Source: Oscillospiraceae bacterium
Lineage (GTDB): Bacteria; Bacillota; Clostridia; Oscillospirales; Ruminococcaceae
DNA length: 64,000 nt
Direction of reading: 5' to 3'
NCBI GenBank assembly: GCA_014799385.1
Contig: JAAVIC010000009.1
Location: 1 to 64,000 of the forward strand
Numbering within the stretch: the stretch's first letter is position 1; the number at the start of each line of letters is the position of its first letter. The position numbers and the translations under genes were made by a program. Of the stretch, positions 1 to 6,867 are shown in pieces. The notes under the pieces were generated by a model that did no database searches, was not told the DNA's origin, and saw only the letters and a list, made by a program, of their open reading frames with translations.

Positions 1-8
1 CCCTCTCC

Positions 9-170
9 CCCACCCCCTTTTTTCTTTGTCATCCGGGGAAAGATGTGCCTATCGGCAGTTTCGGCTTTTTGTGGTTTCGCGCTGAGCGCGAAACCACCAA
101 AAACGCTAAGCTCTCGGGCGCAGCCCGAGAGCTGACCCACCCCCTTTTTCCTGTGTCATCTCGGGAAACT
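9..170. repeat. Direct repeat with two perfect hairpins
   Basis: A motif of C-tract, T-tract, then GTCATC and CGGGGAAA/CGGGAAA occurs at about 9-41 and again at about 137-170. Between the copies lie two palindromes: 71-97 (GTGGTTTCGCGCT and its complement) and 109-133 (AGCTCTCGGGC, loop gca, complement). Neither hairpin has a run of T directly after it, so they do not look like simple terminators. The unit may continue beyond the left edge. No gene is seen here. Confidence 0.55.
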
Positions 171-199
171 TTTTGGGGTTATAAAGTGCATTGATTTGC

Positions 200-610
200 A
201 GTTTTCACAGTGGTATGATGAAATCGGCACAAGAAGAAACAACGCAGCTCCATAATGAAACCGTGAACTTTTCCGCGCGTCCGAAAGTACGCGCGGCGAA
301 CTGAATAAAGCACTCGGAAACGAGAACAATCTCGGACAGAAGTGGTAAGGTTTCTCGAAACCTCTCCAAGAATCAACGGGACTCGTCAGTGCTTAAAAGA
401 TCCGTAAACCGCGTACACCTGACACCGTGCGCGGGTGTAACGTTCTCGGCTGCGCCTGTTTGGGACGACTGCACAAAATCTATAAAAGTGCGCCCATAAA
501 AAACAGGTTTGTATGGTTATTCACACTAAGGACTTAAAACGCAAAAGGAGTTTTGCCGTGGCTGTCACCCACACGCCTAGCTTGTGTAGTTCTTTGAAAA
601 TTAAATAAGC
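200..610 (+). other. Possible structured RNA or leader region, no protein gene
   Basis: This 400-base stretch has no convincing coding frame but many local stems: CCGCGCGT/ACGCGCGG near 269-292, GGTTTC/GAAACC near 348-362, ACACC/GGGTGT near 421-438, and GCAAAA/TTTTGC near 541-556. Near 585-600 it carries AGTTCTTTGAAAA, which resembles the boxA antitermination motif found in Firmicute rRNA leaders. I could not match it to tmRNA, RNase P RNA, SRP RNA, 6S RNA or a group II intron. Strand and boundaries are guesses. Confidence 0.3.
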
Positions 611-631
611 TTTTTATGTGGCGCGGTGAAT

Positions 632-1294
632 TTAACCCGGAGGATTGACCAGAAAAGCCCTCGCCCAATTAAACAGCTTTTCCGACATAGCATCAAAATC
701 CGCTTTTTGCCCGTTCTTCAGCGCGATAAATGTTTGGACAATCTCGCTGTTATCACCGTCCAAAGCAGCTGACAAATCGCTCAGTCGGGATATGTATTTC
801 CCCGTTTGCTCGAATTGAATCGCCTGTAACGTGAAGCACGCGGTTTTGTACAATCCCGTTAAAATCTCAACGCTTTTTTCGTGGAGCATATTGTGTACGC
901 ACCCGTGGTAAATATTGCATAATCCGATTTTTATTGCGCGGTTCACGGAATCTGCATCCAATAGCGGAAGTAACTCGTCAAGGCTGCCCTTAAGCGGTTT
1001 TGTGTCGTTATAAAACTGAAAGAGGTCTGAGGGTTCCCAGTTTAACAATTCGCTTTTCCCCGAAAGGAATCCGCAAATAAGTTCTCTATGCGGCAATGTA
1101 TCCAGCATTTCGTCGTAAGTTCGGATATCCGTTTCGGAAAGCTCGTCCAGAACCGCCACAACATCAATGTCGCTTGTTTCCGTTGCCTCGCCTCTGCCGC
1201 GACTGCCTTGCAGTCCGACAAACCAAACCCTCTCTCCAAAGGTTTTCTCCAGCGCGGCAAGGTAGATTTTACACCATTCATTAATGTCAATCAT
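632..1294 (-). CDS. Nucleotidyltransferase-domain protein
   Basis: 220-residue protein with a polymerase-beta-like nucleotidyltransferase signature near the N-terminus: GLQGSRGRG at about residues 27-35 (the GS..G loop), followed by SDIDVVAV, which supplies the two metal-binding aspartates. The rest is a helical C-terminal domain like that of stand-alone MNT-type or aminoglycoside-adenylyltransferase-like proteins. The substrate cannot be told from sequence. It is translated directly after the membrane protein encoded at 1295-1867: that gene's stop codon touches this ATG, so the two are probably co-transcribed and translationally coupled. No HEPN partner is visible, so this is not an obvious MNT/HEPN toxin-antitoxin pair. 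Confidence 0.7.
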   Translation of the reverse strand: MIDINEWCKIYLAALEKTFGERVWFVGLQGSRGRGEATETSDIDVVAVLDELSETDIRTYDEMLDTLPHRELICGFLSGKSELLNWEPSDLFQFYNDTKPLKGSLDELLPLLDADSVNRAIKIGLCNIYHGCVHNMLHEKSVEILTGLYKTACFTLQAIQFEQTGKYISRLSDLSAALDGDNSEIVQTFIALKNGQKADFDAMSEKLFNWARAFLVNPPG

Positions 1295-1867
1295 TTACTT
1301 TCCCCTCTTTTTCGCGGTCGGAGCATCAAAAACAGACGGCGCAGCCTCGTTATCCCTTTGGATTTTATGCTCGATTACTTTCGGAATGTTTATCAGCAGC
1401 ATTACCGCAAGCGTCATGATCGTAATAAACACGCACGGCAGATACAGATTCGCTAGATTGTTTCGCATATCCGCGAACAGTGCGCCGATGATCATATGCG
1501 TAATCAGCGTTGCGGTCATCGCCCCTATGTGTATCGCGCTTGCGGTCTTGGAGCGTCCGAGCATCAGCACGAACATTCCGATTATGTACAGCGCGGACGC
1601 TATGATCCACACCACAAACCCCGGCGACCGCGATATTTCGGGGTCAACCAAATCGCTTTTCATAATAATTATCGGACCGAAAATCCCCAGCACCAAGCCG
1701 AAAATCGTTGTCATAATCAGTTCAAGGACCTTCAATATTATCACGATTACACGAGCCGCTCCCGTGCCTTGATCCTTTACGAAAAAGAAGAATCCGTCAA
1801 ACTGCGGTTTTTGTTTCTTTTTCGCGGATTTTTTTGATGTAAGTTTAATATTCTTTCTCATTTCCAA
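1295..1867 (-). CDS. Hypothetical four-helix membrane protein
   Basis: 190-residue protein with a lysine-rich cytoplasmic N-terminus (about residues 1-30) followed by four predicted membrane segments, near residues 38-68, 82-104, 110-133 and 144-166, and a basic C-terminal tail. No catalytic or transporter motif was recognised. The basic ends suggest both termini are cytoplasmic. Its stop codon abuts the ATG of the nucleotidyltransferase gene at 632-1294, so the pair looks like an operon, but the functional link is unknown. A short palindromic repeat (1871-1930) lies immediately upstream of the start. Confidence 0.6.
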   Translation of the reverse strand: MEMRKNIKLTSKKSAKKKQKPQFDGFFFFVKDQGTGAARVIVIILKVLELIMTTIFGLVLGIFGPIIIMKSDLVDPEISRSPGFVVWIIASALYIIGMFVLMLGRSKTASAIHIGAMTATLITHMIIGALFADMRNNLANLYLPCVFITIMTLAVMLLINIPKVIEHKIQRDNEAAPSVFDAPTAKKRGK

Positions 1868-1870
1868 TTA

Positions 1871-1930
1871 AAATCCAAAATTCCGCAACGCTTAAAATTT
1901 GCAAAGCAAATTTTGAAACTTTTTGGATTT
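1871..1930. repeat. Short palindromic repeat, AAATCCAAAA type
   Basis: Ends are AAATCCAAAA (1871-1880) and TTTTGGATTT (1921-1930), perfect inverted repeats. The middle has one hairpin, AAAATTTGC aaa GCAAATTTT. This is the shortest member of the dispersed family described at 42745 and elsewhere and has only one arm. Confidence 0.65.
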
Positions 1931-1959
1931 CCCCTTCTTATTAAGTTGTTGTGAAGTTA

Positions 1960-2685
1960 TTACTTTTCTTTGTAACCCCAACGGTCGATGTTTCCCTTGC
2001 GCATTGCGCCGAAAATCCGTTGTTTTACGCCGTGGTTTTCGTGCTCCAGCGCGATCAGAAATTCCTTCATTGTCTGGCGCGTGGTGTGCTTATCGGCGGG
2101 GCATTTGGATTTCACGATTTCAAATTTGCTGCGTTTCGCGCAGGAGATAACCGCGTGTTCGGGCGCGAAAACCAGCGGACGGATCACCGTGATGTTCTTG
2201 CGCGAGAGGTACGACATAGGCGCAAAGCAGCCGATTCTGCCCTCTTGGAACAGATTCATCATAAAGGTTTCAATCGCGTCATCATAGTTATGACCGAGTG
2301 CGAGCTTGTTGCAGCCGAGAGATTTTGCCGCGTCATGGAGCGCACCTCGGCGCATTTTCGCGCACAACGAGCAAGGGCTTGGCTCTTTGCGGATATCGAA
2401 CACGATTTCCGCGATGTCGGTCTGCACAAGCGTGAACGGCACGTCCAACTCCTTGCAGAGCCGCTCCACTGCAGAGTAGTCGCCGTCCTCTTTTCCGAAG
2501 CGCGGGTCAAGCGTTATGGCGAACACCTCATACTTTTTCTCGTAGAACCGCCGCATACGCGCCAATCCTGCCAACAGCACAAGGCTGTCCTTGCCGCCGG
2601 ATACCCCGACCGCGATTTTGTCGCCGTCCTCAATCAGGTCGAACTCCTGACAGGCGCGGCGGATATAGCCTAAAATCTTTTGCAT
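1960..2685 (-). CDS. ttcA: TtcA-like tRNA 2-thiocytidine synthetase (PP-loop ATPase)
   Basis: 241-residue protein of the adenine-nucleotide alpha-hydrolase (PP-loop) superfamily. The ATP-binding loop SGGKDS is at about residues 29-34. A central CSLCAKMRRG at about residue 100 supplies the CxxC pair which, in TtcA, helps hold a 4Fe-4S cluster. GHNYDDAIETFMMNLF follows, as in TtcA/TilS-type enzymes. TtcA proteins convert cytidine 32 of tRNA to 2-thiocytidine in the cytoplasm. It is a single gene with its own upstream gap. TtcA-like proteins of Clostridia include close paralogues of uncertain substrate, so the exact tRNA target is inferred. Confidence 0.75.
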   Translation of the reverse strand: MQKILGYIRRACQEFDLIEDGDKIAVGVSGGKDSLVLLAGLARMRRFYEKKYEVFAITLDPRFGKEDGDYSAVERLCKELDVPFTLVQTDIAEIVFDIRKEPSPCSLCAKMRRGALHDAAKSLGCNKLALGHNYDDAIETFMMNLFQEGRIGCFAPMSYLSRKNITVIRPLVFAPEHAVISCAKRSKFEIVKSKCPADKHTTRQTMKEFLIALEHENHGVKQRIFGAMRKGNIDRWGYKEK

Positions 2686-2826
2686 TTTCTTGTTGTCCTT
2701 TTTTAGTTCCCAATGAAACGTTGACTTTCGTCGAACGTTTTCGCTGTAAGGTTATTACATTATATTTTTATTATACCATAAAATTTCGCGTTTGTTAAGT
2801 ACTTTTTGAAAAATTTCACAAAATCA

Positions 2827-2855
2827 TTGACAAACCGATGGAAATACGCTATAAT
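2827..2855 (+). promoter_or_regulatory. Sigma-A-type promoter for the LRR lipoprotein gene
   Basis: TTGACA at 2827-2832, a 17-base spacer and TATAAT at 2850-2855, both perfect consensus boxes, 44 bases before the lipoprotein ATG. The start codon is preceded by AAGGAGGGAAAT, a strong ribosome binding site. Confidence 0.85.
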
Positions 2856-2898
2856 AAATTTATAGTATACATAACCAATTTCAAGTAAGGAGGGAAAT

Positions 2899-3606
2899 AT
2901 GGAAATCAAAAAAATAACAGCGGCGATTACGGCGGCTGCGCTTGCGCTGACGCTGACGGGGTGCGGCAGCTCGGGCTTTGAGTACGAAATCAGCAGGGAG
3001 CTTGGCGGAACAGTGATTACCGGTTACAATGGTGACGCCGAAAATATTAAAATACCTGAAAAGCTGGGCGGAAAAATGGTTGTCGGAATCGGCGACAGTG
3101 CTTTCAAATATATGGACAGCATCAAATCTGTGACAATTCTTGATGGAGTGACCTCAATTGACAGAAATGCTTTTATCGAATGCCACAGCCTTGAAAGCGT
3201 CAAAATTCCCGATGGAGTAACCGAGATCGGCACTATGGCTTTCTTCGGCTGTACTGCCCTCAAAAATATAGATATTCCTGACAGCGTTACTGATTTGGGA
3301 GAGGACACGTTTAATCAGTCCGGTCTTGAGAGCGTAAAGCTTCCTCAAGGAATAACCGAAATCGGCAGTTCTTTGTTTATTTACTGTTCAAATCTCAAAA
3401 GCATAGATATTCCCAAGGGCGTAACTAAAATCGGTTATGCGGCTTTCAACTTCTGCGAAAGCCTTACGGACGTGGCTATCCCCGACAGCGTGACTGTTAT
3501 TGAGACCCCCTTTCAAGGGTGCGAGAAAATCCAAGTCACCTACAAAGGAAAAACCTACGACTACGAACATATAACGGATCTGTATGACGTCATTAACAAC
3601 AATTAA
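2899..3606 (+). CDS. Leucine-rich-repeat (BspA-like) lipoprotein
   Basis: 235-residue exported protein. A signal peptide ends in the lipobox LTGC (Cys about 22), so it is probably lipid-anchored outside the membrane. After a short linker come about six repeats of the LRR_5/BspA type, with recurrent cores such as IPDGVTEIG..AF.GC..L and IPDSVT, from about residue 50 to 210. BspA-like repeats are common in surface proteins of gut and oral bacteria, where they act in adhesion, but no partner can be named here. A near-perfect promoter lies upstream and a hairpin terminator follows at 3611-3643. Confidence 0.85.
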   Translation: MEIKKITAAITAAALALTLTGCGSSGFEYEISRELGGTVITGYNGDAENIKIPEKLGGKMVVGIGDSAFKYMDSIKSVTILDGVTSIDRNAFIECHSLESVKIPDGVTEIGTMAFFGCTALKNIDIPDSVTDLGEDTFNQSGLESVKLPQGITEIGSSLFIYCSNLKSIDIPKGVTKIGYAAFNFCESLTDVAIPDSVTVIETPFQGCEKIQVTYKGKTYDYEHITDLYDVINNN

Positions 3607-3610
3607 AGCA

Positions 3611-3643
3611 ACCCCCGCGTTCCGATTGAAACGCGGGGGTTTG
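3611..3643. terminator. Bidirectional hairpin terminator
   Basis: ACCCCCGCGTT and AACGCGGGGGT form an 11-base-pair stem with a 7-base loop between the convergent LRR lipoprotein and dpaB genes. A T-rich tail follows on the plus strand. Confidence 0.85.
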
Positions 3644-4240
3644 TCATTTCTGCGTGAAAACGGGCTGAATCTGCCGACCGTCCAGAGCCTCCAGAATCGT
3701 TTGCGGAATCTGCTTGAAATCCGCGACCATCGAGAACGGCTTTGACATACAGTCGTCCTGCGACACCGGCACAAAGTAGAAGTTCTTGTAATTGCGCAGC
3801 GTGCCTATGTTCTTTGCCGAGCCTGACAGCGCATCGTTAGTCGACACGGCAATCACCACCGGACGTTGGTTGCGTAAGTGGCTTTTTACTGCCATTGTTA
3901 CCGGTGTATCGGTAATCCCCACGGCGAGCTTTGCCAATGTATTTCCGGTGCAGGGGGCGACAACCAACACATCAAACATCTTTTTGGGACCAACCGGCTC
4001 GGTTGTCGCGATTTCGTGGAGTACGGTCTTTCCGGTGATTTCGTACAGCCGCGCGGCGTGCTGTTGGGCAGTGCCGAAGCGCGTGTCCGTGGAGTACGCG
4101 TTTTGGGACATGATCGGTGTAACCTCGCAGCCGAGAGAAACCAGCTCCTCCAGCTCCTCGAAAGCCTTGGCGAACGTACAGAACGAACCGCAGACCGCCC
4201 AGCCCACACGCAGCTTTGCAAGTCTATCTATATCGCTCAT
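3644..4240 (-). CDS. dpaB: Dipicolinate synthase subunit B (SpoVFB)
   Basis: 198-residue flavoprotein-like subunit of dipicolinate synthase. With DpaA it makes dipicolinic acid, the spore-core solute, in the mother cell. The N-terminal motif GWAVCGSFCTFAKAFEELEEL, the PIMSQNAYSTDTRFG segment, VLVVAPCTGNTLAKLA and the late VSTNDALSGSAKNIG segment match the family along its full length (about 200 residues). It lies 20 bases downstream of dpaA with its own ribosome binding site (GAAAGGAAAA), so the two form an operon. The pair shows that this organism makes dipicolinate by the SpoVF route rather than only by the EtfA route used by some clostridia. Confidence 0.93.
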   Translation of the reverse strand: MSDIDRLAKLRVGWAVCGSFCTFAKAFEELEELVSLGCEVTPIMSQNAYSTDTRFGTAQQHAARLYEITGKTVLHEIATTEPVGPKKMFDVLVVAPCTGNTLAKLAVGITDTPVTMAVKSHLRNQRPVVIAVSTNDALSGSAKNIGTLRNYKNFYFVPVSQDDCMSKPFSMVADFKQIPQTILEALDGRQIQPVFTQK

Positions 4241-4260
4241 AATGATTTTCCTTTCAGTGT

Positions 4261-5118
4261 TTATTGGGCGCGCAGAGATGCGCGGTATATCTCGTTTATT
4301 GCTTGGGCGATATATTCTCCCGCCGTTTCGGGATAGTGCTTTCCGGGAAGTCCGCCGCCGTGAATGTACTTGACTTCGGGATTATCCGGCGGATCGTTCG
4401 GCAGAGTCGCCAGCTCAAGGAACACTCCGCGCATTTTCGCAAGGCATTCCTCATCAAAAATCACTGCGGGAACGGTGTTTACCGTGTAATCAAACTCCGA
4501 GATTATATCGGGAATTTCGGCAATCGTAACCGCACGGAACCCGTCCAATTCGGCTTGGATTCGCTGTTCGGAACGGCGCGCGGCAACGGTAATCTCCGCT
4601 CCGAACGCTTTCAACCGCTCTGCGGTCATTGAGGCGATTCTTCCATATCCCGTTATAAGGATTCGCGAGCCGAGCAGCGAATGCTCCGTGCTGTTTGAGA
4701 GCAGGCACACTGCGGCTTCGGCAGTCAATGCGGCATTCTTTAAGGTCAACGGTTCGTATTTCGCGTAATTCACAAGTGTGAACCCGTGCTCCGCGCAGAT
4801 TTCCGTAAGCCGTTCGCATTCCCCACCCGCGAAGACCATCGCGCCTTTATCGGCGAATCGACCAATTATATCAAACGGCAGCGGAATCTCCGCAAGCGGC
4901 GCGAAAATCGTTTCACCGTCACGGGTAATGGGCAAGACGGAACTTGACGCAGCCGCAACAGAGTCGCAAACAGGATGTTTGCGACCAGAAGCGGCAAGCG
5001 GCATTGGAAGCACGATCATATCAAATGTTCCGTCTGTTGACGGATTGTATATTTCCGAGCCGAATTTCGCCGCCGCGTATTTCATTCGGGAATCTCCGCC
5101 GATAACAAGAATCCTCAT
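4261..5118 (-). CDS. dpaA: Dipicolinate synthase subunit A (SpoVFA)
   Basis: 285-residue subunit with an N-terminal domain starting MRILVIGGDSRMKYAAAKF and a central NAD(P)-binding Rossmann motif, LLGSRILITGYGRIASMTAERLKAFGA, as in dipicolinate synthase A. It works with DpaB on a dihydrodipicolinate-pathway intermediate. The frame is open 30 bases further upstream, but the ATG at 5118 is preceded by GGAGGGGATATT at good spacing, and the protein then begins exactly where the family does. First gene of a two-gene sporulation operon. A weak sigma-K-like -10 (CATAAAATG) lies near 5151-5159. Confidence 0.92.
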   Translation of the reverse strand: MRILVIGGDSRMKYAAAKFGSEIYNPSTDGTFDMIVLPMPLAASGRKHPVCDSVAAASSSVLPITRDGETIFAPLAEIPLPFDIIGRFADKGAMVFAGGECERLTEICAEHGFTLVNYAKYEPLTLKNAALTAEAAVCLLSNSTEHSLLGSRILITGYGRIASMTAERLKAFGAEITVAARRSEQRIQAELDGFRAVTIAEIPDIISEFDYTVNTVPAVIFDEECLAKMRGVFLELATLPNDPPDNPEVKYIHGGGLPGKHYPETAGEYIAQAINEIYRASLRAQ

Positions 5119-5150
5119 AATATCCCCTCCGAATAGTTTTCGTTGCAATA

Positions 5151-5180
5151 CATTTTATGCCGATTTTCAATAAATGTGAA
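5151..5180 (-). promoter_or_regulatory. Possible sigma-K-like promoter for dpaAB
   Basis: On the minus strand CATAAAATG (5151-5159) resembles the sigma-K -10 box CATANNNTA with one mismatch. A CAC-containing segment lies about 16 bases upstream. In Bacillus the spoVF operon is known to depend on sigma-K. The match here is weak. Confidence 0.3.
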
Positions 5181-5187
5181 TTGCATA

Positions 5188-5217
5188 TTGACAAACCATA
5201 CCCACATAAGTTATAAT
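5188..5217 (+). promoter_or_regulatory. Sigma-A-type promoter for glmM
   Basis: TTGACA at 5188-5193, an 18-base spacer, and TATAAT at 5212-5217. A MITE-like element starts at 5222, so it would lie entirely in the glmM leader RNA. Confidence 0.75.
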
Positions 5218-5221
5218 ATAA

Positions 5222-5421
5222 TTAAGGCAACACCGCACAAAGACCGCCTAACGGCTTTGCACGCTGCTTGCTTGCATAAATTCCGTCATTTTTGCCCAAA
5301 ACTCCTCGAAATACGCCAGTATTACTTCGTCGTTTTGAGCAATCTGACGAAATTTCTGACAAAGCTCGCAAAGCGAGATTTAATGCAATCAGCGCACAAT
5401 CTTTGTGCGGTGTTGCCTTAA
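5222..5421. mobile_element. MITE-like element with 22-base terminal inverted repeats
   Basis: The left end TTAAGGCAACACCGCACAAA... (5222-5243) and right end (5400-5421) are perfect 22-base inverted repeats, bounded by TTAA that could be a target duplication. The 200-base interior has no gene. A second diverged copy lies at 25451-25756. The size, the inverted ends and the lack of a transposase suggest a non-autonomous element moved in trans. Confidence 0.75.
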
Positions 5422-5460
5422 CAACATATTATTGTCAACATAAAATGGGGGATTTTACCA

Positions 5461-6822
5461 ATGCATAAATATTTCGGTACGGACGGTTTTCGCGGCGAGG
5501 CAAACAAAACGCTCACGGTGGAACACGCTTACAAAATCGGGCGGTTTATTGGGAACTATTTCGGGAAGGATCACCGCTGTCAAGTGGTGATTGGCAAGGA
5601 CACGCGGCGCAGCTCGTATATGTTCGAGTATGCGCTTACGGCGGGAATCACCGCGTCCGGCGCGGACGCATTTCTGCTGCACGTAACCACCACGCCAAGC
5701 GTTTCATATGTGGCGAGAACGGACGATTTCGACTGCGGAATTATGATTTCCGCGAGCCATAATCCGTTCTATGACAACGGAATCAAGCTGTTCAACTCCA
5801 AGGGCGAGAAGATGGAAGATGACGTAATCACCGAAATCGAACGCTACATAGACGGTGAAATCCCCGAAATTCCGCTTGCGCAAGGCGAGGAAATAGGCAG
5901 AGCCTCGGACTACTCCGCGGGACGCAACCGCTACATCGGCTACCTGATTTCGCTTGCGCCGTATTCGTTCAAGGGCAAGCGTATCGGCTTGGACTGCGCA
6001 AACGGCTCCGCGTTCACAATCGCGAAGAGCGTATTTGACGCACTCGGCGCGAAAACCTATATCATCAACAACAAGCCCGATGGGTTCAATATAAACACGA
6101 ATTGCGGCTCAACACATATCGAGGGGCTTGTGAAGCTCGTTGAGGAAGAGCAGCTCGACTGCGGATTCGCGTTTGACGGCGATGCCGACCGCTGCCTTGC
6201 GGTGGACGAAAAGGGGCAGATCGTAGACGGGGATAAGATCCTCTACATCTACGGGTGCTATCTGCACGAACAGGGCAAGCTCGAAGGCAACACTGTGGTG
6301 ACTACAGTAATGTCCAACATGGGACTGTACAAGGCGTTTGACGAGTTGGGTATCCTCTACGAGAAAACTGCAGTCGGGGATAAATACGTTTACGAATGTA
6401 TGAACGAAAAGGGGTATATCCTCGGCGGCGAGAACAGCGGGCATATCATATTCAGCAAGTACGCGAATACCGGTGACGGAATCATTACCGCGCTGAATAT
6501 AATGCAGGTTTTGTGCGCGAAGAAATGTTCTCTCTCGGAGCTTGCCGAGGGAATGACAGTATATCCGCAGATTCTGAAGAACGTGCGCGTTACCGACAAG
6601 AACATCGTGCTGAACGATGAGGACGTAAAGGCGGCGGTGAAGGCTGCCGAGGACGCTCTCGGCGCGGATGGAAGAGTGCTTGTGCGCCCCTCCGGCACAG
6701 AACCGCTCCTGCGGATCATGACGGAGGCAAAGTCCAAGGAGATATGCCGCCAACATATTGAGGATATTGAAAAGGTGGTGCGCGATAAGGGTTATGCGGC
6801 GGAATATATTTCCGCTAATTAA
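5461..6822 (+). CDS. glmM: Phosphoglucosamine mutase
   Basis: 453 residues, the usual length for GlmM, which converts glucosamine-6-phosphate to glucosamine-1-phosphate for UDP-GlcNAc and peptidoglycan synthesis. It starts YFGTDGFRGEAN, has the phosphoserine loop ISASHNPFYDNGIK at about residues 95-110, the magnesium loop DGDADRCL at about 238-245, the sugar-binding GGENSGHII near 320 and the phosphate-binding RPSGTEPLLRIM near 405. The promoter is upstream at 5188-5217 with an inserted MITE-like element between, so the mRNA leader would be about 235 bases long. A hairpin terminator follows. Confidence 0.95.
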   Translation: MHKYFGTDGFRGEANKTLTVEHAYKIGRFIGNYFGKDHRCQVVIGKDTRRSSYMFEYALTAGITASGADAFLLHVTTTPSVSYVARTDDFDCGIMISASHNPFYDNGIKLFNSKGEKMEDDVITEIERYIDGEIPEIPLAQGEEIGRASDYSAGRNRYIGYLISLAPYSFKGKRIGLDCANGSAFTIAKSVFDALGAKTYIINNKPDGFNINTNCGSTHIEGLVKLVEEEQLDCGFAFDGDADRCLAVDEKGQIVDGDKILYIYGCYLHEQGKLEGNTVVTTVMSNMGLYKAFDELGILYEKTAVGDKYVYECMNEKGYILGGENSGHIIFSKYANTGDGIITALNIMQVLCAKKCSLSELAEGMTVYPQILKNVRVTDKNIVLNDEDVKAAVKAAEDALGADGRVLVRPSGTEPLLRIMTEAKSKEICRQHIEDIEKVVRDKGYAAEYISAN

Positions 6823-6833
6823 ACCACAAACAG

Positions 6834-6864
6834 AAATCCCCGAAAGATTTTCTTTCGGGGATTT
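6834..6864. terminator. Bidirectional hairpin terminator
   Basis: AAATCCCCGAAAGA ttt TCTTTCGGGGATTT, a 14-base-pair stem, lies between the convergent glmM and clpB genes. Confidence 0.85.
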
Positions 6865-6867
6865 GCT

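Noticed and set aside
490..610. Group II intron 5' end (GTGCGCCC)
   Set aside because: The start motif is present but no further intron domains, reverse transcriptase or catalytic domain V follow before the gene at 632.
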